Shown in pieces: positions 17,865 through 25,534 of a DNA stretch of 64,000 bases (the first letter of the stretch is position 1; each line of letters begins with the position of its first letter). The position numbers and the translations under genes are program-made. The notes beneath the pieces were generated by a model. That model worked only from the letters and a program-made list of their open reading frames with translations, ran no database searches and was not told the origin of the DNA. Where the stretch lies: positions 1 through 64,000 of the forward strand of contig NZ_JNYD01000003.1 in the NCBI RefSeq assembly GCF_000717175.1, read 5' to 3'. Source of the DNA: Pseudonocardia autotrophica. Lineage in GTDB: Bacteria > Actinomycetota > Actinomycetes > Mycobacteriales > Pseudonocardiaceae.

Positions 17865-17963
17865 GTGAAGAACCTCGGACGCGCACTCGGCAAGTTCAGC
17901 GCCGGCCTCCTCGACGCCCTGGGCATCCTGGGCGGCTGGAACCGGGGCCGCCGCGCCCGCTGA
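17865..17963 (+). CDS. 32-residue amphipathic peptide (candidate small protein)
   Basis: A short frame from GTG 17865 to TGA 17963, with GGGAG 7 nt upstream and a strong hairpin just after the stop. The peptide starts MKNLGRALGKFSAGLLDALG and ends GGWNRGRRAR: an amphipathic helix with a basic tail. No known family. The tight packing of ribosome site, frame and terminator argues for a real gene; the short length keeps confidence moderate. Confidence 0.5.
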   Translation: MKNLGRALGKFSAGLLDALGILGGWNRGRRAR

Positions 17964-17971
17964 CCGCGGCC

Positions 17972-18002
17972 GCCCGCCCGGTCCCTCGAGGGTCGGGCGG
18001 GC
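17972..18002 (+). terminator. strong hairpin after the 32-residue peptide gene
   Basis: GCCCGCCCG at 17972-17980 pairs perfectly with 17994-18002, and the loop itself holds the palindrome CCCTCGAGGG. It starts 8 bp past the peptide stop. Confidence 0.75.
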
Positions 18003-18020
18003 CCGCCCGGTCCGCCCCCC

Positions 18021-18093
18021 GCGCCCCCGAGCGCGGAACCCTTCCGCGCCCCCGAATGCGGAACCCGCCTCCGTGCCCCCGAGCGCGAAAGCC
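18021..18093. repeat. three spaced copies of a GCCCCCGA-type repeat
   Basis: Copies at 18021-18041, 18046-18066 and 18073-18093 share the core GCCCCCGAGCGCGGAACC with one to three differences. They fill most of the non-coding space after the peptide terminator. Confidence 0.6.
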
Positions 18094-18185
18094 ACTCCCT
18101 CGCGGAGCCCCCTCACGCCGCCCGTGTCCTCGAGGCCGCCGGCCACCCCCTGCCACCCGGTGTTGCTCGGCCGTCCGGCGTAGCG

Positions 18186-18238
18186 CCTGTTACCGGCTCT
18201 TTTCCGGTCCGGATCGATTCCGGACATCCTGTTACCGG
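18186..18238. promoter_or_regulatory. composite operator ahead of the betaine-catabolism operon
   Basis: CCTGTTACCGG occurs at 18186-18196 and again at 18228-18238, exactly 42 bp apart (four helical turns). Between them lies a perfect inverted repeat GTCCGGA-TCGAT-TCCGGAC (18207-18225). The array is just upstream of the promoter of the Rieske/dimethylglycine dehydrogenase operon, so it is a likely binding site for its regulator, possibly the IclR protein at 23182. Confidence 0.6.
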
Positions 18239-18252
18239 TTGTCCTCCTCACC

Positions 18253-18282
18253 TTGACAGTGGGTGGCGTCTGCCCTCAACGT
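18253..18282 (+). promoter_or_regulatory. candidate sigma-A promoter of the betaine operon
   Basis: A consensus -35 TTGACA at 18253-18258; the -10 about 17-18 nt later (TCAACG/CAACGT) is weak, which fits an activator-dependent promoter beside the operator array. Confidence 0.45.
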
Positions 18283-18352
18283 GTTGCGCGTGATGCTGCG
18301 CGTTCCGCAGTACGCACAGAGCCTGTCACACCGGCCTTCGAGGACGCGGCAC

Positions 18353-18712
18353 ATGAACTACGCCTGCCAGCTCGCCGATCTCCCGCGCGGCGCCGCCCTG
18401 CGACTCACGGACCTCCCCGGAAGTCCGCCCGTCGCCCTCTTCCACACCGACGACGGCGAGCTGTTCGCCGTCGACGACACCTGCACCCACGCCGACGCCT
18501 CCCTCGCCGACGGGTTCGTGGAGGACTGCGCCGTCGAGTGCCCGCTGCACGCGGCGATCTTCGACCTGCGCACGGGCGAGGCCGACGGGCTCGTGGCCCA
18601 GTACCCGGTCCGCACCCACACCGTGGTGATCGAGGACGGGGCGGTGTACGTCAAGCTCTCGGAGAAGATCCCGCACCTGCCCGCGGGCGCGCGCCGGTAC
18701 GTGGCCTCATGA
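18353..18712 (+). CDS. Rieske-type [2Fe-2S] ferredoxin
   Basis: A 119-residue single-domain Rieske protein. Cluster ligands are in DTCTHADASL (Cys, His) and VECPLHAAIFD (Cys, His). This is the form seen in soluble ferredoxins of aromatic dioxygenase systems. Its stop overlaps the ATG of the dimethylglycine dehydrogenase-like gene (ATGA), and the betaine monooxygenase gene follows, so it probably carries electrons to or from these enzymes. The ATG at 18353 is chosen because the domain begins there (NYACQLADLP). Confidence 0.85.
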   Translation: MNYACQLADLPRGAALRLTDLPGSPPVALFHTDDGELFAVDDTCTHADASLADGFVEDCAVECPLHAAIFDLRTGEADGLVAQYPVRTHTVVIEDGAVYVKLSEKIPHLPAGARRYVAS

Positions 18713-21144
18713 GCGGCACGACCTCTCCCCGTGTCGTGGTCATCGGCTCCGGCGTGGTCGGGGCCGCCGTGGCCGACGAGCTGACCGAGCGGGGCTGGAC
18801 GGACGTCACCGTGCTGGACCGGGGCGCCCTGTCCCTGCCCGGCGGGTCCTCCTCGCACGCACCCGGGCTGGTGTTCCAGGCGAGCCCCTCGCGCACCCTC
18901 GCGCGGTTCGCGACGTACACCGTCGAGAAGATGAGCTCCCTCGACCTCGACGGCCGGTGGTGCTTCAACCCGGTCGGCGGCCTGGAGGTCGCGACCGAGC
19001 CCGCGCGCGTCGACGAGCTGTGGCGCCGGCACGGGTTCCTGAGCTCGGTGGGCGTCGAGTCGGCGGTCGTCGGGCCGGACGAGTGCGCCGCGCTGCACCC
19101 GCTGGTCCCGGCCGACCGCGTGCTGGCCGGCCTGCACATCCCGACGGACGGCCTGGCCAAGGCCCCCCGCGCGGTCGAGGCCCAGGCCCGGCGGGCGATC
19201 GCCCGCGGCGCGCGGTTCCTCGGCGAGCAGCGGGTCGTGGAGGTGTTGCGCGACAAGGGCCGGGTGACCGGCGTCCGGACCGAGTCGGCCTCCGCCGCCG
19301 ACGGGCGGGGCGAGGACACCTTCCCGGCCGACGTCGTCGTGCAGTGCACCGGGTTCTGGGGTCCGCTGACCGGCGCGCTGGTCGACCTGCCCACCCCGCT
19401 GCTGCCGATGGCGCACCAGTACGCCCGCACCGCGCCGGTGCCGGGGCTGCGGGACCGGGGGACGCGGGAGGCCGTCGCGCCCATCCTGCGCCACCAGGAC
19501 CGCGACCTGTACTTCCGCGAGCACGGCGAGCGCCTCGGCATCGGTTCCTACGCCCACCGGCCCATCCCGATCGACCCGGCGAACCTGCCGACGCACACCG
19601 AGATGCCGTCGTCGTTCGACTTCACGCCGGAGGACTGGGCGCCGGCCTACGCCGACGCGCAGGCGCTGCTGCCCGCGCTGCAGGGCGTGGAGATCGAGCA
19701 CGGGTTCAACGGCGTGTTCTCCTTCACCGCCGACGGCATGCCGCTGCTCGGCGAGCACCCCGACCTGCAGGGCTACTGGGTCGCCGAGGCCGTGTGGGTC
19801 ACGCACTCCTGCGGCGTCGCCCGGGCGCTGGCCGAGTGGCTGGTCGACGGGCACCCGTCGCTCGACGTCCACGCCTGCGACCTCAACCGCTTCACCGAGG
19901 CGCAGCGGAGCCCGGCGTACGTGGAGCAGCGCGCGTCCCGCAACTTCGCCGAGGTCTACGACATCCTCCACCCGCTGGACCCGCCGGCCGGGCCGCGCCC
20001 GATGCGCACCAGCCCGTTCCACCTGCGCCAGCAGGAGCTCGGCGCGGTGTTCACCGAGATCGGCGGCTGGGAGCGGCCGCTGTGGTTCGCGTCCAACGCG
20101 GACCTGCCCGAGGTCGGCCGGATCCCCACCCGCGAGGGCTGGGCCGCGCGGCACTGGTCGCCGGTCGCAGGGGCCGAGGCGCTCGCGACGCGGGACCGGG
20201 TGGGCCTCTACGACATGACCCCGCTGACCCGCGTCGAGGTCTCCGGGCCGGGCGCTTGTGCCTTCCTCGACGGCCTGACCAGCAACAACGTCGACGTCGC
20301 GGTGGGCCGGGTCGTCTACACCCTCATGCTCACCGAGACCGGGGGCGTGCTCTCCGACCTCACCGTGACCCGCCTGGGCGAGGAGCTGTTCCAGGTCGGG
20401 GCCAACGGCGAGGTGGACGTCGACCGGCTGCGCCGGCTCGCGCCCGCGGGGGTCTCGGTCCGGGACGTCACCGCCGGGACCTGCGGCGTCGGGCTCTGGG
20501 GCCCGCGGGCCCTCGACGTCCTCTCGTCGGTGAGCGCCGACGACCTCTCCTTCGGCTACTTCCGCGCGAAGAGGATCCACATCGGCGCGGTCCCGGTGCT
20601 CGCCCTGCGCGTGTCCTACGTCGGCGAGCTGGGCTGGGAGCTCTACACCTCCGCCGACCAGGGCCTGGCGCTGTGGGACGCGCTGTGGGCCGCCGGCGCC
20701 GAGCACGGCATGGTCGCCGCGGGCCGGCACGCGTTCACGAGCCTGCGGCTGGAGAAGGGCTACCGGGCCAGCGGCGTGGACATGACCAGCGAGGACCTGC
20801 CCGCCGAGGCCGGGCTCGCGTTCGCCGTCAAGCCGGGGGAGTACCCGGGTGCCGCGGCGGTGTCGGCCGAGCCGCGCCGCCGGCTGGTCCCCGTCCTGAT
20901 GGACGACCCGGGCGACATCGTCATGGGCGCCGAGCCGGTCTACTCCGGCGACACCGCCGTCGGGTACGTGACCAGCGCGGCCTACGGCCCGACGATCGAC
21001 GCCGGCATCGCCTACGCCTGGCTGCCGGCCGACCTCGCCGCCCCGGGCACCCCGGTGGCCGTCGAGTACTTCGGTGCCCGCCTGCCCGGCGTCGTCGCCG
21101 CCGAGCCCCTGTTCGACCCCGAGGGGAAGCGCCTCCGCCCATGA
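18709..21144 (+). CDS. dimethylglycine/sarcosine dehydrogenase-type flavoprotein fused to a folate (GcvT) domain
   Basis: An 811-residue two-part enzyme. The N-terminal half is a DAO-type FAD domain: VIGSGVVGAAVADEL binds the nucleotide, and SSSHAPGLVFQ places His50 where Arthrobacter dimethylglycine oxidase links FAD covalently. The C-terminal half (about residues 430-800) is a GcvT-like tetrahydrofolate domain with LTSNNVDVAVGRVVYTLML and GELGWELYTS. It oxidatively demethylates dimethylglycine (or sarcosine) and hands the one-carbon unit to folate. Coupled by 4-bp overlaps to the genes on both sides. The exact substrate is inferred from context. Confidence 0.88.
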   Translation: MSGTTSPRVVVIGSGVVGAAVADELTERGWTDVTVLDRGALSLPGGSSSHAPGLVFQASPSRTLARFATYTVEKMSSLDLDGRWCFNPVGGLEVATEPARVDELWRRHGFLSSVGVESAVVGPDECAALHPLVPADRVLAGLHIPTDGLAKAPRAVEAQARRAIARGARFLGEQRVVEVLRDKGRVTGVRTESASAADGRGEDTFPADVVVQCTGFWGPLTGALVDLPTPLLPMAHQYARTAPVPGLRDRGTREAVAPILRHQDRDLYFREHGERLGIGSYAHRPIPIDPANLPTHTEMPSSFDFTPEDWAPAYADAQALLPALQGVEIEHGFNGVFSFTADGMPLLGEHPDLQGYWVAEAVWVTHSCGVARALAEWLVDGHPSLDVHACDLNRFTEAQRSPAYVEQRASRNFAEVYDILHPLDPPAGPRPMRTSPFHLRQQELGAVFTEIGGWERPLWFASNADLPEVGRIPTREGWAARHWSPVAGAEALATRDRVGLYDMTPLTRVEVSGPGACAFLDGLTSNNVDVAVGRVVYTLMLTETGGVLSDLTVTRLGEELFQVGANGEVDVDRLRRLAPAGVSVRDVTAGTCGVGLWGPRALDVLSSVSADDLSFGYFRAKRIHIGAVPVLALRVSYVGELGWELYTSADQGLALWDALWAAGAEHGMVAAGRHAFTSLRLEKGYRASGVDMTSEDLPAEAGLAFAVKPGEYPGAAAVSAEPRRRLVPVLMDDPGDIVMGAEPVYSGDTAVGYVTSAAYGPTIDAGIAYAWLPADLAAPGTPVAVEYFGARLPGVVAAEPLFDPEGKRLRP

Positions 21145-22478
21145 CCGCACTCGAGCAGCCCCCGGTCACCGCCCCGACGGTCGGCCCCGCGAGCTCCGTG
21201 AGCTCCGCCTCCGCCCCGATGGTCGGCTCCGCAAGCTCCGCCTCCGCCCCGATGGTCGGCTCCGCAAGCTCCGCCTCCGCCCCGATGGTCGGCTCCGCAG
21301 GCTCCGCCTCCGCCCCGATGGTCGGCTCCGCAGGCTCCGCCTCCGCCCCGATGGTCGGCTCCGCAGGCTCCGCCTCCGGCGGCAGCCTCGTGCCCACCCT
21401 GCCCGGGCACTGGTACACCGATCCCGCGATCTTCGCGGCCGAGCAGGAACGCATCGTCGAGGCGGGGTGGGTGTGCGTCGCCCTCGCCGCGGACCTCGAC
21501 GCCCCCGGCGCCTACCGCACGGTGCAGGTGGGGCGGGAGTCCGTCGTCGTCGTGAAGGGGCGGGACAAGCAGGTCCGCGCCTTCTTCAACGTCTGCCGGC
21601 ACCGCGGCGCGCAGCTGTGCGTCGAGCCCGCGGGACAGGTGCGGAACAAGCTGCAGTGCCCGTACCACGCCTGGACCTACGACCTCACCGGCAAGCTGAT
21701 CGCGGCGCCGAACCTCACGCAGATGCCGGACGTCGACCGGTTCGCCAACGGCCTCGCGCCCGTCGCGGTCCGGGAGTGGCTCGGCTATGTCTGGGTCTGC
21801 GTGGCCGAGCAGCCGCCCTCGTTCGAGGACGAGGTGATCGGCGCGGTGATCACCCGGCTCGGGGACGTCGAGTCGATCGACCACTACGGCGTGGAGAACC
21901 TGAAGCTCGCGCGGCGGATCAGCTACGACGTGCAGGCGAACTGGAAGCTGATCGTCGAGAACTTCATGGAGTGCTACCACTGCGCGACGATCCACCCGGA
22001 GCTCACCGAGGTGCTCCCGGAGTTCGCCGACGGGTACGCCGCGCAGTACTACGTGGGGCACGGCGCCGAGTTCGGCGAGCAGGTGCAGGGCTTCACGGTC
22101 GACGGCTCGGCCGGGCACGCCCGCATCCCGGGCATCGCCGAGGACCAGGACCGGAGGTACTACGCGATCACGATCCGCCCCGGTGTGTTCGTGAACCTCG
22201 TGCCCGACCACGTCATCATGCACCGGATGACCCCGGTCGCGGCGGACCGCACCCTGGTCGAGTGCGACTGGTTGTTCCTGCCGGAGGTCGTGGGGTCCGG
22301 TGTGGACCTGGACCGTTCGGTGGAGCTGTTCCACCGGGTCAACGAGCAGGACTTCGCCGCCTGCGAGCGCACCCAGCCCGCCATGTCCAGCCGCGTCTAC
22401 GCCCACGGCGGCGCGCTGGTCCCCAGCGAGCACCACATCGCCGAGTTCCACCACTGGGTGCAGGACCGCCTGCGCTGA
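21141..22478 (+). CDS. Rieske oxygenase, glycine betaine monooxygenase-like
   Basis: A 445-residue oxygenase component. The Rieske cluster ligands are in CRHRGAQLC and CPYHAWTYDL; the mononuclear iron site lies in ENFMECYHCATIHPEL. The nearest known family is GbcA/BmoA-type betaine monooxygenase, converting glycine betaine to dimethylglycine plus formaldehyde. This fits the dimethylglycine dehydrogenase next door and the choline genes downstream. Odd feature: residues 21-80 are tandem 11-residue units (ASAPMVGSA type) encoded by a 33-bp minisatellite, before the normal start of the domain (LVPTLPGHWYTDP). No reductase partner gene is nearby. Confidence 0.85.
   Translation: MTALEQPPVTAPTVGPASSVSSASAPMVGSASSASAPMVGSASSASAPMVGSAGSASAPMVGSAGSASAPMVGSAGSASGGSLVPTLPGHWYTDPAIFAAEQERIVEAGWVCVALAADLDAPGAYRTVQVGRESVVVVKGRDKQVRAFFNVCRHRGAQLCVEPAGQVRNKLQCPYHAWTYDLTGKLIAAPNLTQMPDVDRFANGLAPVAVREWLGYVWVCVAEQPPSFEDEVIGAVITRLGDVESIDHYGVENLKLARRISYDVQANWKLIVENFMECYHCATIHPELTEVLPEFADGYAAQYYVGHGAEFGEQVQGFTVDGSAGHARIPGIAEDQDRRYYAITIRPGVFVNLVPDHVIMHRMTPVAADRTLVECDWLFLPEVVGSGVDLDRSVELFHRVNEQDFAACERTQPAMSSRVYAHGGALVPSEHHIAEFHHWVQDRLR
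21201..21378. repeat. 33-bp coding minisatellite (5.4 units)
   Basis: Five units starting at 21201, 21234, 21267, 21300 and 21333, plus 13 nt of a sixth. Units 1-3 are identical; units 4-5 differ at one base (A to G, giving Gly instead of Ser). Near-perfect identity means recent expansion by slippage or recombination. It encodes a flexible Ser/Ala/Pro/Met/Val/Gly linker. Confidence 0.95.
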
Positions 22479-22488
22479 CCCGCCCGTC

Positions 22489-22522
22489 CGCGGTCGGTGG
22501 TGCCGGAGCGCCACCGACCGCG
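22489..22522. terminator. bidirectional terminator hairpin
   Basis: CGCGGTCGGTGG pairs perfectly with its complement at 22511-22522 (12-bp stem, 10-nt loop). It sits between the stop of the betaine monooxygenase gene and the convergent vapC stop at 22524. Confidence 0.8.
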
Positions 22523-22523
22523 C

Positions 22524-22910
22524 TCAGTACGGCGCGGTGAGGCCCTCGAACATCGGGAAGTGCCTCACGTTCCGGGTCCACAGAGGTGCATCGAGGTGGG
22601 CGGCGGTGGCCGCGATGACGAAGTCCGGGACGTCGACGCCGCGGTGCGACGCCCGGTACCGGCGGGCGTAGGCACCGGCCCGCTCGGCCACGGCGTCGTC
22701 GAGCGGCACGAGCAGCAGGGCGTCGAGCAGCCCGCGGACCGCGGCCTTCTCCGGGCTGCGCATGCCGCGCAGCAGTTCGACCTTCGTCAGCGTGGCCGCG
22801 GCGAGCTGCTCGCCCTCGTCGTAGGCGCGGTCGAGCGCCGTCCGGCAGCCCTCGTGGCCGCGCAGCAGGTCGACCAGGACGGACGTGTCGAGCAGGATCA
22901 GCGGGTCCAC
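22524..22910 (-). CDS. VapC-type PIN-domain toxin (ribonuclease)
   Basis: A 128-residue PIN-domain protein. The acidic metal-site residues are present: Asp in LILLDTSVLVD, Glu in LTKVELLRG and Asp in VDVPDFVIAATA, followed by the usual LWTRNVRHFPM. VapC toxins cleave RNA and are held inactive by VapB. The GTG start overlaps the upstream antitoxin gene by 13 bp. The module sits inside the betaine region, pointing against it. Confidence 0.88.
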   Translation of the reverse strand: MDPLILLDTSVLVDLLRGHEGCRTALDRAYDEGEQLAAATLTKVELLRGMRSPEKAAVRGLLDALLLVPLDDAVAERAGAYARRYRASHRGVDVPDFVIAATAAHLDAPLWTRNVRHFPMFEGLTAPY

Positions 22911-23167
22911 CCCAGCCGGGCGTCGCGATCGGCCCAGGCACCCCGGGCGCGGTCGACGTACTCCTCGCCGGCCAGGTCGTCGAAGTCGCCCTCGTCCGCC
23001 GCGCCGAACGCCCCGTCGAGTGCGGCGCGCAGGGCCGCCCGCGACGTGCCGTACCGCTTCTCCACCGCATCGCGCACGAGGTCGCCGATGGAGCGGCCGG
23101 TACGTGCCGACTCCTCGCGCAGGCGCAGGTACTGCTCGTCCTCGAGCAGGACCTGGGTGCGGTGCAT
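22898..23167 (-). CDS. VapB-type ribbon-helix-helix antitoxin
   Basis: An 89-residue protein whose N-terminal 45 residues form a ribbon-helix-helix DNA-binding fold (MHRTQVLLEDEQYLRLREES, then TGRSIGDLVRDAV). The acidic C-terminus (ADEGDFDDLAGEEY) would wrap the VapC active site. It overlaps vapC by 13 bp. A palindrome overlaps its start codon, so autoregulation is likely. Confidence 0.85.
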   Translation of the reverse strand: MHRTQVLLEDEQYLRLREESARTGRSIGDLVRDAVEKRYGTSRAALRAALDGAFGAADEGDFDDLAGEEYVDRARGAWADRDARLGWTR

Positions 23168-23184
23168 GATGTAAGGCTACATCA
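23167..23184 (-). promoter_or_regulatory. vapBC operator and leaderless promoter
   Basis: Perfect palindrome TGATGTA-AGGC-TACATCA whose last base is the A of the vapB ATG. Read on the minus strand it contains TAGCCT, 6 nt before the ATG, a leaderless -10. A VapB dimer bound here would cover the transcription start. Confidence 0.75.
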
Positions 23185-23973
23185 CTCCTGGTCCCACCAG
23201 CCCAACCTGCGGCTGATGTCCCGGGCGGCGGTGACGACCGTCGGGGCGAGGTCCTCGAGGCGCTCCGGCGGGAGGCGGTAGGCGGGGCCGGAGAGGGACA
23301 GCGCCGCGGCGACCCCGCCGGTCTGGTCCCGGACGGGCGCGGCCACGGCGTTGAGCCCGACCTCGTACTCCTCGACGACGACCGCGTACCCCGTCGCCCG
23401 GACCCGCCCCAGGTCGGCGACGACCTCGTCGCGGGTGGTGAGGGTGTTCTCCGTGAACCGCTCCGGATGGTCGAGCACGTCCTTGAGCAGCGGGTTCAGG
23501 TCGGCGGGCTCGAGCCAGGCGATCAGTGCCTTGCCGCTGGACGTGCAGTGCAACGGGGTGATGCGGCCGATCCAGTTGTAGGTCAGCACGGTCGAGGGGC
23601 CGCGGGCCTGGTGCACGTTGACGGCGTGCCGGTCCTGCAGCACGGCGATGTTGACGGTCTCGCCGAACTCCTGGGCCAGCCGCTCGCAGGCCTCCCGGCC
23701 CAGCCGCGTGACGTCGAGCCGCCCGGAGACGGCGCCGGCCAGCGGGATCAGTCCGAACCCGAGGGTGTACTTGCCGCGGTCCGTGGCCTGCTCGACGAGT
23801 CCCCGGTCCTCCAGCGCGCCGAGCAGCCGGAAGGCGGTGGACTTGTGGACGTCGAGCTCGGCGGCCACCTCGCTGACCCCGGCCTCCCCGCGGCGGGCCA
23901 GGATCTCGAGGACGGTGATGGCGCGGTCCACGGACTGCACGCCCCCGTCGCGTGGGCGCTCCGTGTTGCTCAT
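23182..23973 (-). CDS. IclR-family transcriptional regulator
   Basis: A 263-residue IclR protein. The winged helix (VQSVDRAITVLEILARRG to VHKSTAFRLLGALEDRGLVE) is at residues 12-70. The C-terminal effector domain has the conserved HCTSSGKALIAWL and YAVVVEEYEVGLNAVAAPV. It is divergent from the betaine aldehyde dehydrogenase gene with a 70-bp gap, and likely controls choline/betaine catabolism. The ATG at 23973 fits the leaderless -10 box TATAGT 6 nt upstream; the longer open frame upstream of it is non-coding. Confidence 0.88.
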   Translation of the reverse strand: MSNTERPRDGGVQSVDRAITVLEILARRGEAGVSEVAAELDVHKSTAFRLLGALEDRGLVEQATDRGKYTLGFGLIPLAGAVSGRLDVTRLGREACERLAQEFGETVNIAVLQDRHAVNVHQARGPSTVLTYNWIGRITPLHCTSSGKALIAWLEPADLNPLLKDVLDHPERFTENTLTTRDEVVADLGRVRATGYAVVVEEYEVGLNAVAAPVRDQTGGVAAALSLSGPAYRLPPERLEDLAPTVVTAARDISRRLGWWDQE

Positions 23974-23979
23974 GGCGGA

Positions 23980-23985
23980 ACTATA
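23980..23985 (-). promoter_or_regulatory. -10 box of the IclR gene (leaderless type)
   Basis: TATAGT on the minus strand with 6 nt to the ATG. It is part of the palindrome ACTATAGT, so a plus-strand -10 for the divergent dehydrogenase is also possible here. Confidence 0.55.
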
Positions 23986-24043
23986 GTCGTCGTGTCGCCC
24001 GATCTGCTTGACCGTGCAGGGTGATCGGAGCACTCTCACCGCC

Positions 24044-25516
24044 GTGCCAGACCTCTTCGTCGACGGCGGGTGGACCTCCGGGTCGGGTGGGTCCGCCCAG
24101 GTGGTGAACCCCTTCGACGCCTCGGTGGTGCGGTCGGTGGACCAGGCCTCGGCGGCCGATGTGGACCGTGCGGTGGCCGCCGCGCGCCGGGCCTTCGACG
24201 ACACCGCGGGGCCCTGGCGGACCACCGAGGCACCCGAGCGGGGCGCGCTGCTCCGTCGCATCGCCGGCCTCCTCGTGCGCGACAAGGAGGAGATCGCGCA
24301 CACCGAGACCCTCGACACCGGCAAGACACTGCCCGAGAGCCGGATCGACGTCGACGACGTCACCGCGGTCTTCCGCTTCTACGCCGACCTGGCCGACAAG
24401 GACGCCGGACGCCTGGTCGAGACCGGGATCCCGGCCGTCGTCAGCCGGGTGGTGCACGAGCCGGTCGGCGTGTGCGCGCTGGTCACGCCGTGGAACTACC
24501 CGCTGCTGCAGCTGTCGTGGAAGGTCGCGCCCGCGCTGGCGGCGGGCAACACGATGGTGATCAAGCCCAGCGAGGTCACCCCGCTCACCTCGATCCACCT
24601 CGTGAAGCTGTGCGAGGAGGCCGGGGTCCCGGCCGGCGTCGTCAACATCGTGCTGGGCGACGGGCCCACGGTCGGCGCCCCGCTGACGGGCCACCCCGAC
24701 GTCGACATGGTCAGCTTCACCGGCGGCCTCGCCACCGGCCGCGCGATCATCCGCGCCTCGGCCGAGACGATCAAGCGCACGGCCGTGGAGCTCGGTGGCA
24801 AGAACCCGAACATCGTCTTCGCCGACACCGACTTCGAGCTGGCCGTGGACTACGCGATGCTCGCGGTGTTCCTGCACTCCGGGCAGGTGTGCTCAGCGGG
24901 GGCGCGGCTCATCGTCGAGGACTCCCTGCACGACGACCTGGTCGCCGAGGTCGCCCGGCGCGCCGGCCGGATCCGGCTGGGCAACGGCCTGGAGGAGGGC
25001 GTCGAGGTCGGGCCGCTGGTGTCCGAGGCGCACCGGGCCAAGATCGAGGGCTTCGTGGGCGCGGCGCGGGAGGAGGGCGCGACGGTGGTGTGCGGCGGCG
25101 CCCGCCCGGACGACCCCGCGCTGGCCAAGGGCTTCTTCTACCTGCCGACGGTGATCACCGACGTCACCCGCGACATGCGGGTGATCCGGGAGGAGACCTT
25201 CGGGCCGATCCTCACGGTCGAGCGCTTCAGCACCGAGGAGCAGGCGATCGAGCTGGGCAACGACACCGAGTACGGCCTGGCCGGCGCGGTGTTCACCCGG
25301 GACATGGGCCGCGCGCACCGGGTCGCCTCGGCGCTGCGGCACGGCACCGTGTGGATCAACGACTACCACCCGTACGTGCCCGGTGCGGAGTGGGGCGGGA
25401 TGAAGCGGTCCGGCAACGGCCGCGAGCTCGGGCACGCCGGCCTCCACGAGTACCAGGAGGCCAAGCACGTGTGGCACAACACCGCCCCCGCGCCGCAGGG
25501 GTGGTTCAAGGGCTGA
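24044..25516 (+). CDS. betB: betaine aldehyde dehydrogenase-type aldehyde dehydrogenase
   Basis: A 490-residue NAD(P)-dependent aldehyde dehydrogenase. The catalytic Cys283 is in GQVCSAG, the general-base Glu249 in ELGGKN, and the cofactor loop is FTGGLATGR. Length equals BetB. With the choline dehydrogenase downstream it would oxidise betaine aldehyde to glycine betaine. GTG 24044 (PDLFVDGGW) matches the normal N-terminus of the family; TTG 24008 is an in-frame alternative. The symbol rests on context as well as sequence, since close aldehyde dehydrogenases share these motifs. Confidence 0.85.
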   Translation: MPDLFVDGGWTSGSGGSAQVVNPFDASVVRSVDQASAADVDRAVAAARRAFDDTAGPWRTTEAPERGALLRRIAGLLVRDKEEIAHTETLDTGKTLPESRIDVDDVTAVFRFYADLADKDAGRLVETGIPAVVSRVVHEPVGVCALVTPWNYPLLQLSWKVAPALAAGNTMVIKPSEVTPLTSIHLVKLCEEAGVPAGVVNIVLGDGPTVGAPLTGHPDVDMVSFTGGLATGRAIIRASAETIKRTAVELGGKNPNIVFADTDFELAVDYAMLAVFLHSGQVCSAGARLIVEDSLHDDLVAEVARRAGRIRLGNGLEEGVEVGPLVSEAHRAKIEGFVGAAREEGATVVCGGARPDDPALAKGFFYLPTVITDVTRDMRVIREETFGPILTVERFSTEEQAIELGNDTEYGLAGAVFTRDMGRAHRVASALRHGTVWINDYHPYVPGAEWGGMKRSGNGRELGHAGLHEYQEAKHVWHNTAPAPQGWFKG

Positions 25517-25534
25517 TCCTCGTCGGAGGCCTGT

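Noticed and set aside
21201..21378. Minisatellite read as a gene on the opposite strand
   Set aside because: The minus-strand frame there is only a translation of the repeat and has no start context or family match.
22524..23167. vapBC as part of a mobile element
   Set aside because: No transposase, integrase or flanking repeats were found; only the module itself is visible.
23974..24363. N-terminal extension of the IclR gene
   Set aside because: It overlaps the start of the divergent aldehyde dehydrogenase gene; the ATG at 23973 fits the promoter and the normal family length.
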